Source: Anthostomella pinea
Taxonomy: Eukaryota > Ascomycota > Sordariomycetes > Xylariales > Xylariaceae
DNA length: 64,000 nucleotides
Direction: 5' to 3'
NCBI GenBank assembly: GCA_963556695.1
Contig: CAUWAG010000012.1
Span: forward strand, 620,001-684,000
Positions 20,158-30,259 of this stretch are shown in pieces. A program made the translations under genes and the position numbers. The notes beneath the pieces were generated by a model. The model saw only the letters and a list, made by a program, of their open reading frames with translations, was not told the DNA's origin and made no database searches. Within the stretch, counting starts at the first letter, position 1. Every line of letters begins with the position of its first letter.

Positions 20158-22093
20158 ACATCTCACCCCCCCCTGCGGACCACCCCCCCACGGACCACTC
20201 CACACCACACCACTCTCATTCAGATGAAGCCATCTACAACCACCACAGTTGCTAAATACACTAAGGTCGTGGTGTTCTAACCATAATACAGCTCCCAGAA
20301 TCCGATTCCGACCCTAAATCTTCACCAGGGACCTCTTGTGGGACCTCTTTGCCTGCAGCGGAGTCCCTATAGACCCTCCTGTTCCTCAGCTCCATTTTGG
20401 CCTCCCTTATGTTAGCCATTGTGACGAATCGTTCCCCTGGTGTTGGTTTGACTGCTTTTCGAGTGGTATTAGCCTTTTTAGCCACTTGAGCCTCAAGCAG
20501 CTCATATTTGGCCCGTATATTTGTAATGGTAGCAGCCTGAATATCCATGGCCTTGCCAGCCTTCCGCACCAACAAGCGCTCAGAGGGCCCCCCAAAGGAA
20601 GGGTCCTTTCTTTCGAGCTTTCGAGCACTCTCCCGCAAAGCCCGGCTTCCAGAGGGTGTTGTGAGAATGGTTTTAACTACCATCTCGAGAAAATCTGGTG
20701 TTGTGGCTCGCTCGGAAGCCTTAGGGTCCCTCTGGCGTGCCCTGGCCACCCCCTTGTCCTCCAGAATCACATATTTCGACTTCAACGCCTCCGCTCTGTT
20801 GCGAGGAACAATCCCAGTCTTTTTCCAGGCAATTCTGATGTTGAGGAGCGTCATTGTGTCCTTCCGGGCCTGCTCGTAGCACTCCAAAACCTCCTCCTTA
20901 GATGGCCTGAGTCCCAGACGGCCGCTGGGCGTCTCCTGGAGTAAGGTCTTCAACCTCTTCTTTACCAAATTGAAGACTCCCACATCTAACACCTGGACTA
21001 CATGGGAGCAGTGAGGTTCATAAAAGATCAACCATCCTTTGTTTCTCAAGCAGGTGGCTAGGAACTCGTCATTCGTGTGGGAGTCGTGGCCATCACACAC
21101 CAAAACCACCCATGTGTTGCCGTGGACCTCCCGAATGTGAGGAATAAAGATACGTTGAAGCCATTCTAACGCAATGGGATTCGAGGTCCATCCATTGGGC
21201 GACATAGTAAACCTCCAGTCAGTGAATTTGCCCTCATTTTGGTTGCTAAATTACTGGGCTTGTATATTAATCCCCTTAAGAATCACCAGCGGCGGCAAGG
21301 TCTCACCAGATCCGTTCACACACTCTAGGGCAGTTATCCATTCACCCTTCTTGACCCCTTTCTTTATAGCCACGTTGCCAGAGGCCTCGGAGACCACCCA
21401 ATGGGAGTCCCTAACCCCCTGGGCGATTCCTATTTCGTCGACGTTGTACCAGCGTGCTGGCATGAGGTTAGCCACGTCAGGGGCGTCACACCAATCGAAA
21501 AAAATATTGATATTTGCCACTGTAGCACCATTCACTCGGTTGTAGTCGATAACACGAGACTTCATTATCTTGACTTCTGGGTTTCGAGACAGGAACTTGG
21601 ATGCCCAATTTTTCCCTAATTCTCGAGCATCCCCGGTGGCATGGAGCATCCGCTGGGCCATGAGACGGAACTTAGAGACCGCCGGAGAATACCCTAGCCG
21701 TGCTTGCCCCAGGGCCCAGCTTGCCAGCTTATGTTTGAGATACGGTGAGAGAGCCTGTTGGAGAGCGCTGGTCTCATTCCGCGTTAGGGTGCCAGAGATT
21801 CGTCGGTTGACGTACGAGCGACTGATTTGCCATTCGAGGGCTGACGAGCGGACTGGAGCTCCGCGTTGGATGGCCAAAATGGCGGCTTCAGCTTTTATTT
21901 GACAGTCGTAAAATGACATCATGAGATTCAGTAATGGATAAGGATTTAAATGGTGTGCTTTGTGAAAAAAAAGATGCAAAAGTGATGGTGTAGATGGTGG
22001 ATCACCATAATCCTGGTGGTTGGTGAATTACGCGTTTGTGGGTCAGAACGCGCTGGTCCGCGGGGGGGTGGTCCGCAGGGGGGTGTGAGATGT
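20158..22093 (-). mobile_element. complete pogo/Fot-like DNA transposon
   Basis: The 1936-bp element has terminal inverted repeats of about 40 bp (ACATCTCAC followed by C-runs and TGCGGACCACC at both ends) and is flanked by TA at 20156-20157 and 22094-22095, the TA target duplication of Tc1/mariner-pogo elements. It encodes one transposase on the minus strand. The TIR has two internal GCGGACCA-like subrepeats. It sits at the edge of a 5'-truncated LINE-A 3' fragment. Confidence 0.9.
20261..21922 (-). pseudogene. pogo-type DDE transposase with one in-frame stop
   Basis: The amino part has an HTH psq-like segment (AAILAIQRGAPVRSSALEW) and a CENP-B-like domain. The catalytic acidic residues lie in YNVDEIGIAQG (first D), VLVCDGHDSHT (second D) and SHVVQVLDVGVF (third D), so the DDD triad is intact. 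A TAA at 21251-21253 splits an otherwise continuous frame of roughly 550 codons; CAA-to-TAA would be a single RIP-type change. The start is one of two adjacent Met codons at 21922/21919. Without readthrough the protein is inactive, but the ends could still be moved by a sister copy. Confidence 0.85.
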
Positions 22094-22516
22094 TACCACG
22101 AACGTTTTGGGCATACAGACTCGAATAACCACTGCAACTGTGGTGAAAAGAAAACACCACAACACATTTTCTTTTGTAAGAGGCTGGGGGAAAATCGGTT
22201 ATTGCCTAGGTACTCGCCTAGGACAGCCTGTTTACAATACTTGGGAGAGAGGAGCACAGAATGGGCAAAATTCGTGGAGAAGAGCAAGTTCTTTTCAACA
22301 AATTGTCTCCAATAGATAGCTGTTCCTGAAGGACCAGATGGATGACCCCAAGGTCATACCGCCGCAACAACGGGGATGGGCCCGTGAGCGGGACTGACTG
22401 TACTTATTTTCTTGAGACCTCCACAACCCTGCGATACAGAGGCTCTGGGAGGCGTGGTTTGCACTACTGAGGAGCTACCCCCCACGTTAGATACAAAACA
22501 AACAAAACAAACAAAC
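22094..22516 (+). mobile_element. LINE-A 3' end, truncated copy
   Basis: Encodes the last 70 residues of ORF2 (YHERFGH...CNCGEKK...HIFFCKR), then the 3' UTR with the CCTCC...GGGAGG hairpin (22418-22452) and a tail of AAAC repeats. It closely resembles 56515-56929. The left end is marked by the pogo element, which apparently inserted at or near the 5' truncation point. Confidence 0.85.
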
Positions 22517-22529
22517 ATGAGGCCCCGGG

Positions 22530-23129
22530 GTGGGACGTACGGGCGGAGGGTCTGGCACTAGCATGGGTGATAGCGCTGCCTTTCGAATTAGATGTGTGGC
22601 CTGCCTTGGCCACTCCCGCCCAGCAGACCTGCTTGGAGGTCTTCCCCCCAAGGTCTTGCCCGGGCGTGTTCGAGGTGTTGGTGGTGTCAGTAGGCCCAGA
22701 GCTTTTGACACGAATAGGCGCATAAAAGGTACCGCCAGTACTCAAAAAGATAGCAGTGTTTAAGTGACTACAGATCATTTCGACCACTACGCGGGCTTCT
22801 CTCTTGTATTCGGATTGTTGTGGTCTGTTATAAGAGCCCACGAAGTCGTCCAGGCAGCCGGCAAGCTGTCCTAGGACCGTTCTTTTAATGCGGGCTTGTC
22901 GCTCGAGGTCCTCTAGGTGAGGTGCGAATGCGTTGGCAGCAATGTCATTGTGTCGGGTAGCGGGCTTTCCAGTAAGGTCAATTGTCGTTGGAGCCTGGAT
23001 ATTGTCAGGCTTCCTTTTCTTGTTCCACTGGTCGAATTTGAGAGGGGTGATGGGCTCAGGTTCTCGGGTGAACTGAGCAGCGTCGGGTGCGACTTGGGTA
23101 GGTCGCTGGGGGGTTGTAAGGGCCGCCAT
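22530..23129 (-). mobile_element. LINE-C ORF1, amino-terminal part
   Basis: The minus-strand frame from 23129 starts MAALTTPQRPTQVAPDAAQF and reaches SKQVCWAGVAKAG before running into the head-on tail of the LINE-A fragment at 22516. The layout (Pro/Thr-rich start, central helical part, WAGVAKAG near a low-complexity stretch) matches amino-terminal ORF1 regions of Tad-like LINEs, here a family different from LINE-A. A zinc-knuckle part and ORF2 are absent. The stretch 23130-23310 is probably its 5' UTR. Confidence 0.5.
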
Positions 23130-23321
23130 CAGCGAGTACTGAGTTCGCTCCCTTAGTAGGGAACGAGGCAGATCTCGAGATTCTGGCCTTGGTGTTTAGG
23201 TCTGAGATTACGGCGCAATGCCAAGTGTTAAAGGTTTTGCTGTGCTGCACGCAGATACACTGACAAGTGTAAGCGCACGGATGATTTTTACCAGGAAAGG
23301 TGTTCAGTGATCAAAATAGGA

Positions 23322-23540
23322 CGAGCCGTCTAACCTATAAGGCTAAAGGGTTCCATAGGGTTTATGTTCTGAGGTAAGTCAACACAAAAGATGATAGAGG
23401 CTTCTGTCAACTAGAAGATACTCAGATGCTGGGGCTTGGTCTGAACCGGGGGTTCACTGAATAGTCGAGTCGTCAAGAGATTTCTCCCACCTTAGGGTTG
23501 GCTAAGATGCTTAGATTGATCACTGAGGTAGAGACTGTCT
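23322..23540 (+). repeat. 220-bp repeat R220, unmutated copy
   Basis: Partner of 7752-7969. It starts ACGAGCCGTCTAACC and ends near a GTCTATCT tandem. It keeps the C and G that became T and A in the other copy. The following bases (23541-23960) contain a repeated CAACATATC motif but no gene that I recognise. Confidence 0.65.
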
Positions 23541-23963
23541 ATCTGTCTATCTAAGAAATGCCCATCCTTGTATATCCAATCTCTCCCTCACTGATGGGTT
23601 GGATATGTGTGCTCCAACATATCATGATCCAACATATCCGACACGAACCCTGATCACGTGGCCTGTACTTCTCCGTGTGGTCCGTGCGTTCTCCCGGGTT
23701 CTTCCAGTTGCTGCCCGTCCTGTTGGGCCTGCCAGCGGGCCTGATCCCCTTGTACGTTTCGTTGGTTCGTAACAGTGTCCAAGCTAGGCAGCCATGGTCA
23801 GTTTGGGAGGGCGGGGTCGCAGGGCCTTCCATCTGACGCGACTACTTAAAGCAGCCTCTGCTTCCCGTCCTCCCTCCACTTCTTCCCCGTCACTCCCCTC
23901 AAACTCAAGATACTAAGACAATTTTCTCGCCTGCGCTTATCAGAGCACATAATAATCAATTCC

Positions 23964-24674
23964 ATGGATCCGCCAAGCGTCATAACGAGTCTAATTCCCG
24001 TTGTTTCTAGTGCCAGGCTAAGCGCTCGAGCCGTCTGCAGTGTGATTGATGGCTTGGTCAACACCCCGCAAGCTATCGCCATATCGACGGATCTCATCGC
24101 AGGGATAAAGAATTCCTTGGACACCCTCATAACGCTGTCGAAGAATCAAGACTTGCAGGCCAGGTTTGGCTCTGTTCTCGAATTGTTTGACCTCAACAAG
24201 ACGTTAACCTCTATCCAAGGGCTATGTGACACATTCAATACGACAACTACGGAACACACGAGCGATTCGACTGTCGCCTTGGACAAGTCACATATTGCTC
24301 AATTCAACAATGAATTAAGCGGTTATCAGACAACCCTCTCATTGGTTATAAGGACGATTCTATTGTGTGTCTTACACCCTTTGATCAACGCCGAGCCATA
24401 CTAATGAGGCTTACAGTGTCTCTCATGGCAACTCGAATGAAGCGTTCAACACAGATATCGAAGTCCTGAAACAAGTTCTACACATCCTGGAAGGCACGCA
24501 AAAAGGGCAGACCGGCCAGCACTTCCCCGGGAGTAGACACCCTCACAGTACAGATTCTGAAAGCTTGCTGGCCAGTCATTGGGGAACATATAAGTCTTGC
24601 AAGTGTCGCGCAAAGTCGGGGAGGTTATACGTCATGCCATACCCACAGCTTTGCCAAAATGCATCTTCCTAAGT
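23964..24674 (+). pseudogene. STAND/NLR amino-terminal (Helo-like) domain, truncated
   Basis: Exon 1 is 23964-24364; a 52-nt intron (GTGTGT donor, ACTAAT branch, CAG at 24416) leads to exon 2. The product starts MDPPSVITSLIPVV, with SARAVCSVIDGL and SHGNSNEAFNTDIEVLKQVL after the intron, the pattern of the fungal amino-terminal domain found on NLR-type proteins and HeLo-like proteins. No nucleotide-binding domain follows: exon 2 runs into a 68-bp LINE-A splinter at 24524 and stops near 24674. Cell-death signalling is the known role of such domains, but this copy is cut short. Confidence 0.5.
24524..24591 (+). mobile_element. 68-bp internal splinter of LINE-A ORF2
   Basis: Nearly identical to LINE-A 54381-54448 (TCCCCGGGAGTAGA...GAACATAT), a stretch just before the RT core. 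Neither the LINE 5' nor 3' end is present, and no target duplication is visible. Confidence 0.75.
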
Positions 24675-25153
24675 CGTGTTGCATGTATTACATATGCTTC
24701 GGACTTAAACAAACTATAGAGAATCTCCTCCACGTTTGCGAGAAGATGGTGTCTGATACGAAGGTGCAGATATCTCATCGCAAGAAGGATTTCGGCAATC
24801 AAGCTCTCTTAATTGTCAAATTCAAGGTGGACTGGACTTGTCTGCCCACGTTCGTCAAGCTTTCATTTCTAACAGCTTCTTTGGCAAATTCGAAGCTTGC
24901 TCGACACCTGTATGGAATTCGACGCCGTAACAATGACGACGAAAGTGTGTACATTAGCGGCCCGAACCTTTAGGCGATGCCAAAACTATTAGCCATGGGC
25001 TCTCGTGTGTTACGAGCAAATACATAACAACCTAAAGAATGTGAAGATAAAGAATAAAGGACAGATCACAAAGAAGAAGAATGATGGGTTGTCCGCGCTG
25101 GACCTTAAGTGTCCGAGGAGGGAAGACCGATTGTTGGACCACTCAAGTTGTTG
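24675..25153. other. no gene recognised
   Basis: A plus frame 24659-24973 (105 codons) is open but I see no known motif. The stretch after 24975 is purine-rich and non-coding by inspection. Confidence 0.3.
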
Positions 25154-25513
25154 CTACCGGAGACGAGGGGAGCAGCCAGAATCAGGTTGGGGATGGCATT
25201 GTATAAGACAGCACATCAAGGCCCCGAGCACGAGCGTCATGGCATAGATTGCAAGGACAGGCAGACGCATATAACAAAACGCAAGGCCGATAACGAACTT
25301 GGAGGTCGTCCCAGCAAGTGCATTGAAGTAGGGGATAAAGAGGGCCTTCAACACCCATGATAAGGCCGTCGATATCAATGTCCAGCTTTTATATGGCCTA
25401 GGTCGTTGGAACCATGATAATTGTTTGGTTGGTGGGAGGTGTGGGTGGGATTGGGCTGACTTCGGCTGGGTGATCTGTTCTGGGGGAGGGGAGGACGGGG
25501 CAATCGATCTCAT
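25154..25513 (-). CDS. small two-helix membrane protein candidate
   Basis: A 119-codon minus frame opens with a Pro/Ser-rich segment (SPPPEQITQPK) and then two hydrophobic stretches (about residues 48-68 and 73-101) ending in Cys. Length and composition would fit a small membrane protein, but I know no family and there is no homologue in the window. The plus-strand frames over the same DNA look like shadows. Confidence 0.3.
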   Translation of the reverse strand: MRSIAPSSPPPEQITQPKSAQSHPHLPPTKQLSWFQRPRPYKSWTLISTALSWVLKALFIPYFNALAGTTSKFVIGLAFCYMRLPVLAIYAMTLVLGALMCCLIQCHPQPDSGCSPRLR

Positions 25514-25674
25514 TGGAGCGGCGGTTCATTTCGTACTGGGGTTTACGATAGGTCGAATAGACGCACTCCTATGTTGTTTTTAACCAGTTCCACGCGCCGA
25601 GATACTTCTTAACGCACGGGATCACCACGTTGATTGCCCCACCTCTCACCACCACTTTATCGCCCGAGCCACGA

Positions 25675-26011
25675 TCAGTAAAAGATGTTCTTCTTATATG
25701 TCGGTTGTGATAGGTCGGGGTAATTATGCGTTACGTACAACCAAAAGCGTTCTTGTCGCTGCCAGAATTCATCTCGGTTCTGCTGAAATGAATCCCAAAG
25801 AGCTGCATCAACAGTCTGATTACTCCTGCCTGAGAGGCTGATGACAAGCCGCAAGCTTTCCGCGCAGGACTCTAGGTATCTGGCATCTTTGAAGAATGTA
25901 TACAATGAAGGTATCGGGCAGTCAATCGCAAGTAGGTTTTTATAGACCCCTTTGCGCTCTTCGGAGTTGAAGCTTTTAAGTATCTCTTCACCCTGAAGCC
26001 GAGACTGGAGG
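25675..26011 (-). pseudogene. DUF3723-like fragment
   Basis: The minus strand is open from about 26011 and reads KNLLAIDCPIPSLYTFFKDA, then RYLESCAESLRLVI. The IPSLYTxFxDxxYLExCA pattern is the hallmark of DUF3723 proteins, common in accessory regions of filamentous fungi and reported as Starship cargo. There is no ATG at the left of the conserved block and the carboxyl end stops at 25675, so only an internal or terminal piece is left. Confidence 0.55.
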
Positions 26012-26149
26012 CTTTAGGTGTCTGTAGCAGAAAACTTGGGACATGTCAGCTCCAATGCCTTCACGTCGGCGGCCGTAATCGGATCCATGGCTGAAACTTG
26101 TCTATTGTTGGAACAGGTCACGTCTGGGGACAGCCATCCTATGTGGAAG

Positions 26150-26223
26150 GCATGGAGGTGGTGCGTAGCTGCAGTGGATGTGGGCAATAAGCCAACCCAA
26201 GTGGGTCACGTGACCACGCAACA
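26150..26223 (-). mobile_element. Copia-2 LTR fragment
   Basis: From 26223 the minus strand starts TGTTGCGTGGTCACGTGACC and matches the LTR beginning at 42760 for about 75 bases (to the GCACCACCTC block), then diverges. Confidence 0.6.
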
Positions 26224-26385
26224 GCTTGTGCGTTGTTTGAGGCTGTGTCCAGCCAACCAACAGGAAAGAAACGATTAGACACAGGTCACGGGCGAATAGC
26301 AAGCAGTCCCTTGCGCATGGGCCACTACCAAGTGACCGACCTACCCATATCAAGCTCCTCTTTTATTTTCCGCTTACCCTCTTCT

Positions 26386-26445
26386 TTTCGACAACCTCCA
26401 CCTTTCGACAACCCCCACCTTTCGACAACCTCCACCTTTCGACAT
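26386..26445 (+). repeat. 17-bp tandem repeat upstream of a gene
   Basis: About four units of TTTCGACAACCTCCACC lie 100 bases upstream of the ATG at 26545. They could lie in the promoter or the 5' leader. Confidence 0.6.
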
Positions 26446-26544
26446 CGCGTGCTGAGCCAAGCATTTCTTAAGGTGTCCCACATCCACTTTTGCCCGCCGC
26501 TATCGCTGTTCGGGAACGCTCAGGAAGCTATTCCGTCGCCGGCC

Positions 26545-27202
26545 ATGGCATCTCTGTCAGGTCACAGAAGACCTTCAAGAAGGAAACGCGGTGCGCGTCG
26601 AATACCTGCCTTCCAGGGAGTTGGAGAAGTAGGTGCTTCTTACTCTGTATAGGTATTAGCTAACATGACAAAAGCGTATTTTCGAGGCCCATAGATCAAA
26701 AGCCTGGGCGCTGTACCCCGACAACACCCTCATGGGTCTTCCTCCTGAAATCAAAAACATGATTATGGCCTATGTCATACCAACGAACCGTATCCTACAT
26801 ATAGACCGAAATTTCCGCATTCTGCCCATCCTGCAGTCCTGCCGCCAATTGCGGTATCAGTATAGCCAAGACTTTATAACAAGCGTTCGGTTCAAGGCTG
26901 AAGTTGAGCGATGCGATATCATCCCTGTATCTCGCTTTATTACGTTCGCTGCTTCGGTTGGCATCCTTAAGCCACAGGTCGATATCTACTACCATTCTCA
27001 CATGGTTTATAACGGGTCTAACCTTATAACTTGGGCAAAGCTCGTGTTCGATGGATTTGAAACTATGGTTATTTCGCGAATGAGGGGAATGGATGAGGAA
27101 AGCAGATTGATATCACGAGTGCACTACCTTGCGCAGCGCGGCCGTATGGAAGGTATTACTTGGGATGAATTACAAGAAAAATTTGAGCCATTGCTACACT
27201 AG
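26545..27202 (+). CDS. 2EXR-like / F-box-like fungal protein, two exons
   Basis: Exons 26545-26628 and 26675-27202 give 203 aa; the 46-nt intron has a GTAGGT donor and a GCTAAC branch. A basic amino terminus (RRPSRRKRGARR) is followed by MGLPPEIKNMIMAYVIP and LPILQSCRQLRYQY, the start of the fungal family in which an F-box-like LPxEIRxxI helix is followed by a CRxxR motif (2EXR-type domain). The remainder (ISRVHYLAQRGR, WDELQEKF) is open without stops. The function is unknown. The gene is intact and well spliced in silico. Confidence 0.65.
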
Positions 27203-27339
27203 CTTGGGTCCACCGTGGTGCGGGTACGCAGAGACCTCTAGCGCGTCCTGGTCGGAAGAGGAAATTGCTGATACATTAGTGACATATAATGATTCGGGTA
27301 TAAGGGGTTAGATAGTTAATGATTAGTTGTTGATTTCCC

Positions 27340-27518
27340 GATCTCAGATAAGACAACCGTACGTGTACGCTCGTCCCCAGCAGCAAAGACTCCCTCATCC
27401 ACTCATCAAGCTTGACTCCAGCGCCTTCCTTCGTAGCGTAGACCTCCCCAGTCCCTTGGTAAACTGTTCGCCGTACGATGCCAAATGAACCACGTCCTAG
27501 TTCGAGCGCGGGCGACAT
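27340..27518 (-). pseudogene. protein kinase amino-lobe fragment
   Basis: The minus strand reads MSPALELGRGSFGIVRRTVY then GEVYATKE, a glycine-rich loop (GRGSFG) and a beta-3 Lys in ATKE, then DEWMRESLLLGTSVH, matching the alpha-C region. It ends at a GTACGTG that could be a donor. It lies directly against the start of the segmental duplication (27521), so the duplicated block apparently landed in, or carried along, a kinase gene. Just to the left, plus 27252-27310 reads WSEEEIADTLVTYND, perhaps another psq-type pogo start. Confidence 0.55.
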
Positions 27519-27520
27519 TG

Positions 27521-28868
27521 GTACGCTTATAGCGCGACTATGACTGTGAAGCACAAGATAGTCGTACTAATCGCAGAGCACAGGCTGCCAATTAAATACC
27601 CCACGCTTTCGCCCTGAACAGAGTGAATCCAATGTGCGACGTCTTCGGCGCTCAGCACCAACTTCCGGACAACTATAACGGGTGTTGCGTAAAAAACACA
27701 TGAAGCTAACCCGACTACAACGGGTATGGTGAATCTTAACCAGATGGAATTCATGAGGAGATCTCTGAGAGCGGTGATAATTGTAAGCCCTATTAAGCAT
27801 GTGAGGAGAATGCTGCCCACGATCCACGGATCACGAATAGGGTCGGCCGTAAACCCTCCAAGGGTTTTATTCAACGCACTAAGCTGGCTGATATTAATAC
27901 CCAGGTAGTTCTGAATATCGGATGCGATGATATCAGACAATACCGGCGGCAACTCATGGCAAGAAACCTGTTGGGATGTCCCAACGCAGAATTTCTCGGT
28001 ACCGATGGAACAGTTCTGCGGAAGTAGCTCTTGGAGGGTGCTGCCGATTAGGTCTCCCGCTTCACTGGCAAAGGAATCTAGAAGGCTACCTGCCTGGTCA
28101 CCAACGGAGCCAGCTGCGTCGGCGACTATATTACGAATCAAAGTGTCCACATGCATTTCTAGAGGCAACCTCTTTGTGACCAATGCTCCGCCTAGCAGGG
28201 AACTGAAATTGAACTATTACGTGTTAGCCTTAATCCGTGAGCATGTGACGAAGTAACATGCCTGTAGAACAATAATCCCACCCATTTTACTATGGGCTGT
28301 ACCGAGAGCAAGAGACCCCAAAATAATGGCCAATGTAAATGATATCGCAAGTAAAGCCCAAAGGCCTTGTCGTTTCCATGGTAGGAGCATTTTAATCATA
28401 GGCAACAGATTGAAGTTGACGTTGTAATGTATATCGAATTCGATCTGCGTTAAGCACTCTATACAGCAGAAAATGCAGGATATAAAGTGGGTTATGATCG
28501 AAAGCTGAATAAAGATTTTATATTCCAGCCGTCCTTTGTAAAGAAGTGAAAAAGATCTGCTTTATTCTCGGGCACTGGTCTAGGAATGGAGCATCAATGC
28601 CGGTCGGATAACCGCCTCACCAAGGAATCGTCTAAAAATGAGCTGGAATCTCCATGCTTTTGGAGCTTGATATGACTGTACATATCTTCTGACACTTCCA
28701 CAACCATGCACTACACAGGCTCTGGGAGGCGCGGTTTGCAGTGCTGTCCCAGAGGGAGAAACTGAAAAGTTCCAGTCCATGGTGCATGCATTTTAAACGT
28801 CCAGAAAAGCCTCAATCATACGTCCACAAAGTAGCCTGTCAAGATCATCCATGTCTAACGTCAACGCC
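27521..28868. repeat. segmental duplication, copy 2
   Basis: Partner of 13993-15335, same orientation. Differences are spread over coding and non-coding parts. The relic LINE/SINE hairpin lies at 28695-28729. Confidence 0.8.
27527..28405 (-). CDS. multi-pass membrane protein, copy 2 (two exons)
   Basis: Exon 1 is 28405-28262 and exon 2 is 28213-27527, again 276 aa with a 48-nt intron. The donor is GCATGT instead of GTATGT, a GC-AG intron if still spliced; branch GGCTAAC and acceptor TAG are kept. Changes against copy 1 concentrate in the polar loop (for example residues around ALNKTLGGF) while the hydrophobic segments are nearly unchanged, the pattern of purifying selection on the membrane part. 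The family is not recognised. Confidence 0.55.
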
Positions 28869-29132
28869 ATAGTTGAGCAGCGCTGCACTAGTATGGTCAG
28901 AGATAAGGCTCCTAATCGGACGAGGTAGTGCCCTGCGAGGATGGCTTTCTCTCTTTGGTGATCTTGGACAACTCTCGTCCACTCCCACACAACCCACAGC
29001 CGGAACGATGCAAGTGCAACTTGATACAAGGGGCGGCCCCATGCCGGGTACCACGGTTCGATTCTTGTCCCAATGCCAAAACACAGGCAGAAAGTGCCTG
29101 AGACACAGATTAGGGGAAGAGGAGAGAAAGGC
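28869..29132. other. no gene recognised
   Basis: No domain or repeat partner was seen in this short stretch between the segmental duplication and a LINE-A fragment. Confidence 0.3.
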
Positions 29133-29967
29133 CAACTATTTTTCTTGGCGCCCCGCTGTTAGGGCGCAACCTCTATATCTGCACTAAAGCAGGCATTTTT
29201 CTCAGTATCTGACTATCCTTGCCAAGGCGCAGAAAAATCTTCTCACAAGCTGGATGGCACCCCTTCATGATAGGCCCCCAAGTACGCCAGTGGCCGTCCC
29301 AAAGACGACTACTGGCGGCGTGCTCAAATCCCCGGTCCCTAAAAGAACATATGGCCCGGCAACCCCAAGCAGGCTCCGCCAGGCACTGCTCGACGACATT
29401 AACAGCAGCCCGTCACAGGTCTCTGAGGCTGACTTCACCATTGTTTCCCCTCTGAAAAGAAAATCCCGAAATATTAATAATAGCAGCACTATTGATATAG
29501 AAGTACCTCAATCAAGCGAAATCTCTACAGACCAAGCCACTGGAGGTGATGCAGGGAACAAAGTCTCCTCATCAGAGTGCCAGGACCAAGTTGCCAAAAT
29601 ACTGGCTAAAGACAAGCATCTCTATGAAGCCAGGATGACAATATTTCAGGAGTGTGCTGCAGCAGTCGATAAGACACTGGAAAAAGCTGGAACCGAACTA
29701 TACTCTCATGCCAAGGAGTTCAGCGCTTTCTTCTCCAAATGCCTGAACGAGTGGCTGGAAACCCGAGATCCGCCCAAAAGAAAGACCATTCATGGGGGGG
29801 TAGGGATAGTGAAGCCCACCATGACCTTCGCTCAAGCTGTCTCCTCTAGCCAACGACAGCATCCATGGACAATCAATATTACCAGGAAAAAAACACAGCC
29901 TGGCGCCCTCATCACTGCCAACCAACTGAAGAAGGAGCAGGATGATCTTCGGGTCTTTGTCCGCATG
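29133..29967 (+). mobile_element. LINE-A 5' part with ORF1 amino-terminal two thirds
   Basis: Starts CAACTATTTTTCTTGGCGCC and follows LINE-A 51349-52184 closely, with ORF1 open from 29254 (MAPLHDRPPSTPVAVPK). It lacks the zinc knuckles and ORF2. The frame runs on to 30159 into unrelated sequence, so the 301-codon frame is a chimera. It has few changes and no RIP pattern, so it is younger than the copy at 7970. Confidence 0.85.
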
Positions 29968-30259
29968 GATGACACGATCTTAGATGTGGGCCTTCTCAAC
30001 GAGTTGGTGACGGCTGAGGGTGGTGTACCGTCTGCTTTGATTAATTCCTCGAATCCATCTACTCAAGATCAAGGTATGGACACAACCAACTCTATCTCTA
30101 CCGTCTGTCCCACGCACGGCCAAAATCAGCTCTCAGAGGCATCCAGAACAGACATGTGACATCTGCTCCAGAACTCGACCTTTGCGTGAATTGCAGGGGA
30201 ATAAGCAAGCTCATAATTTTCTAGAAGTTCTTATCCGATTTCAGCTTATGATCCAGTTC

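Noticed and set aside
20336..20944. 202-codon plus-strand frame
   Set aside because: Shadow of the pogo transposase, whose catalytic motifs lie on the minus strand.
29254..30159. 301-codon open frame as a separate gene
   Set aside because: The first 235 residues or so are LINE-A ORF1; the rest is unrelated sequence reached after truncation.
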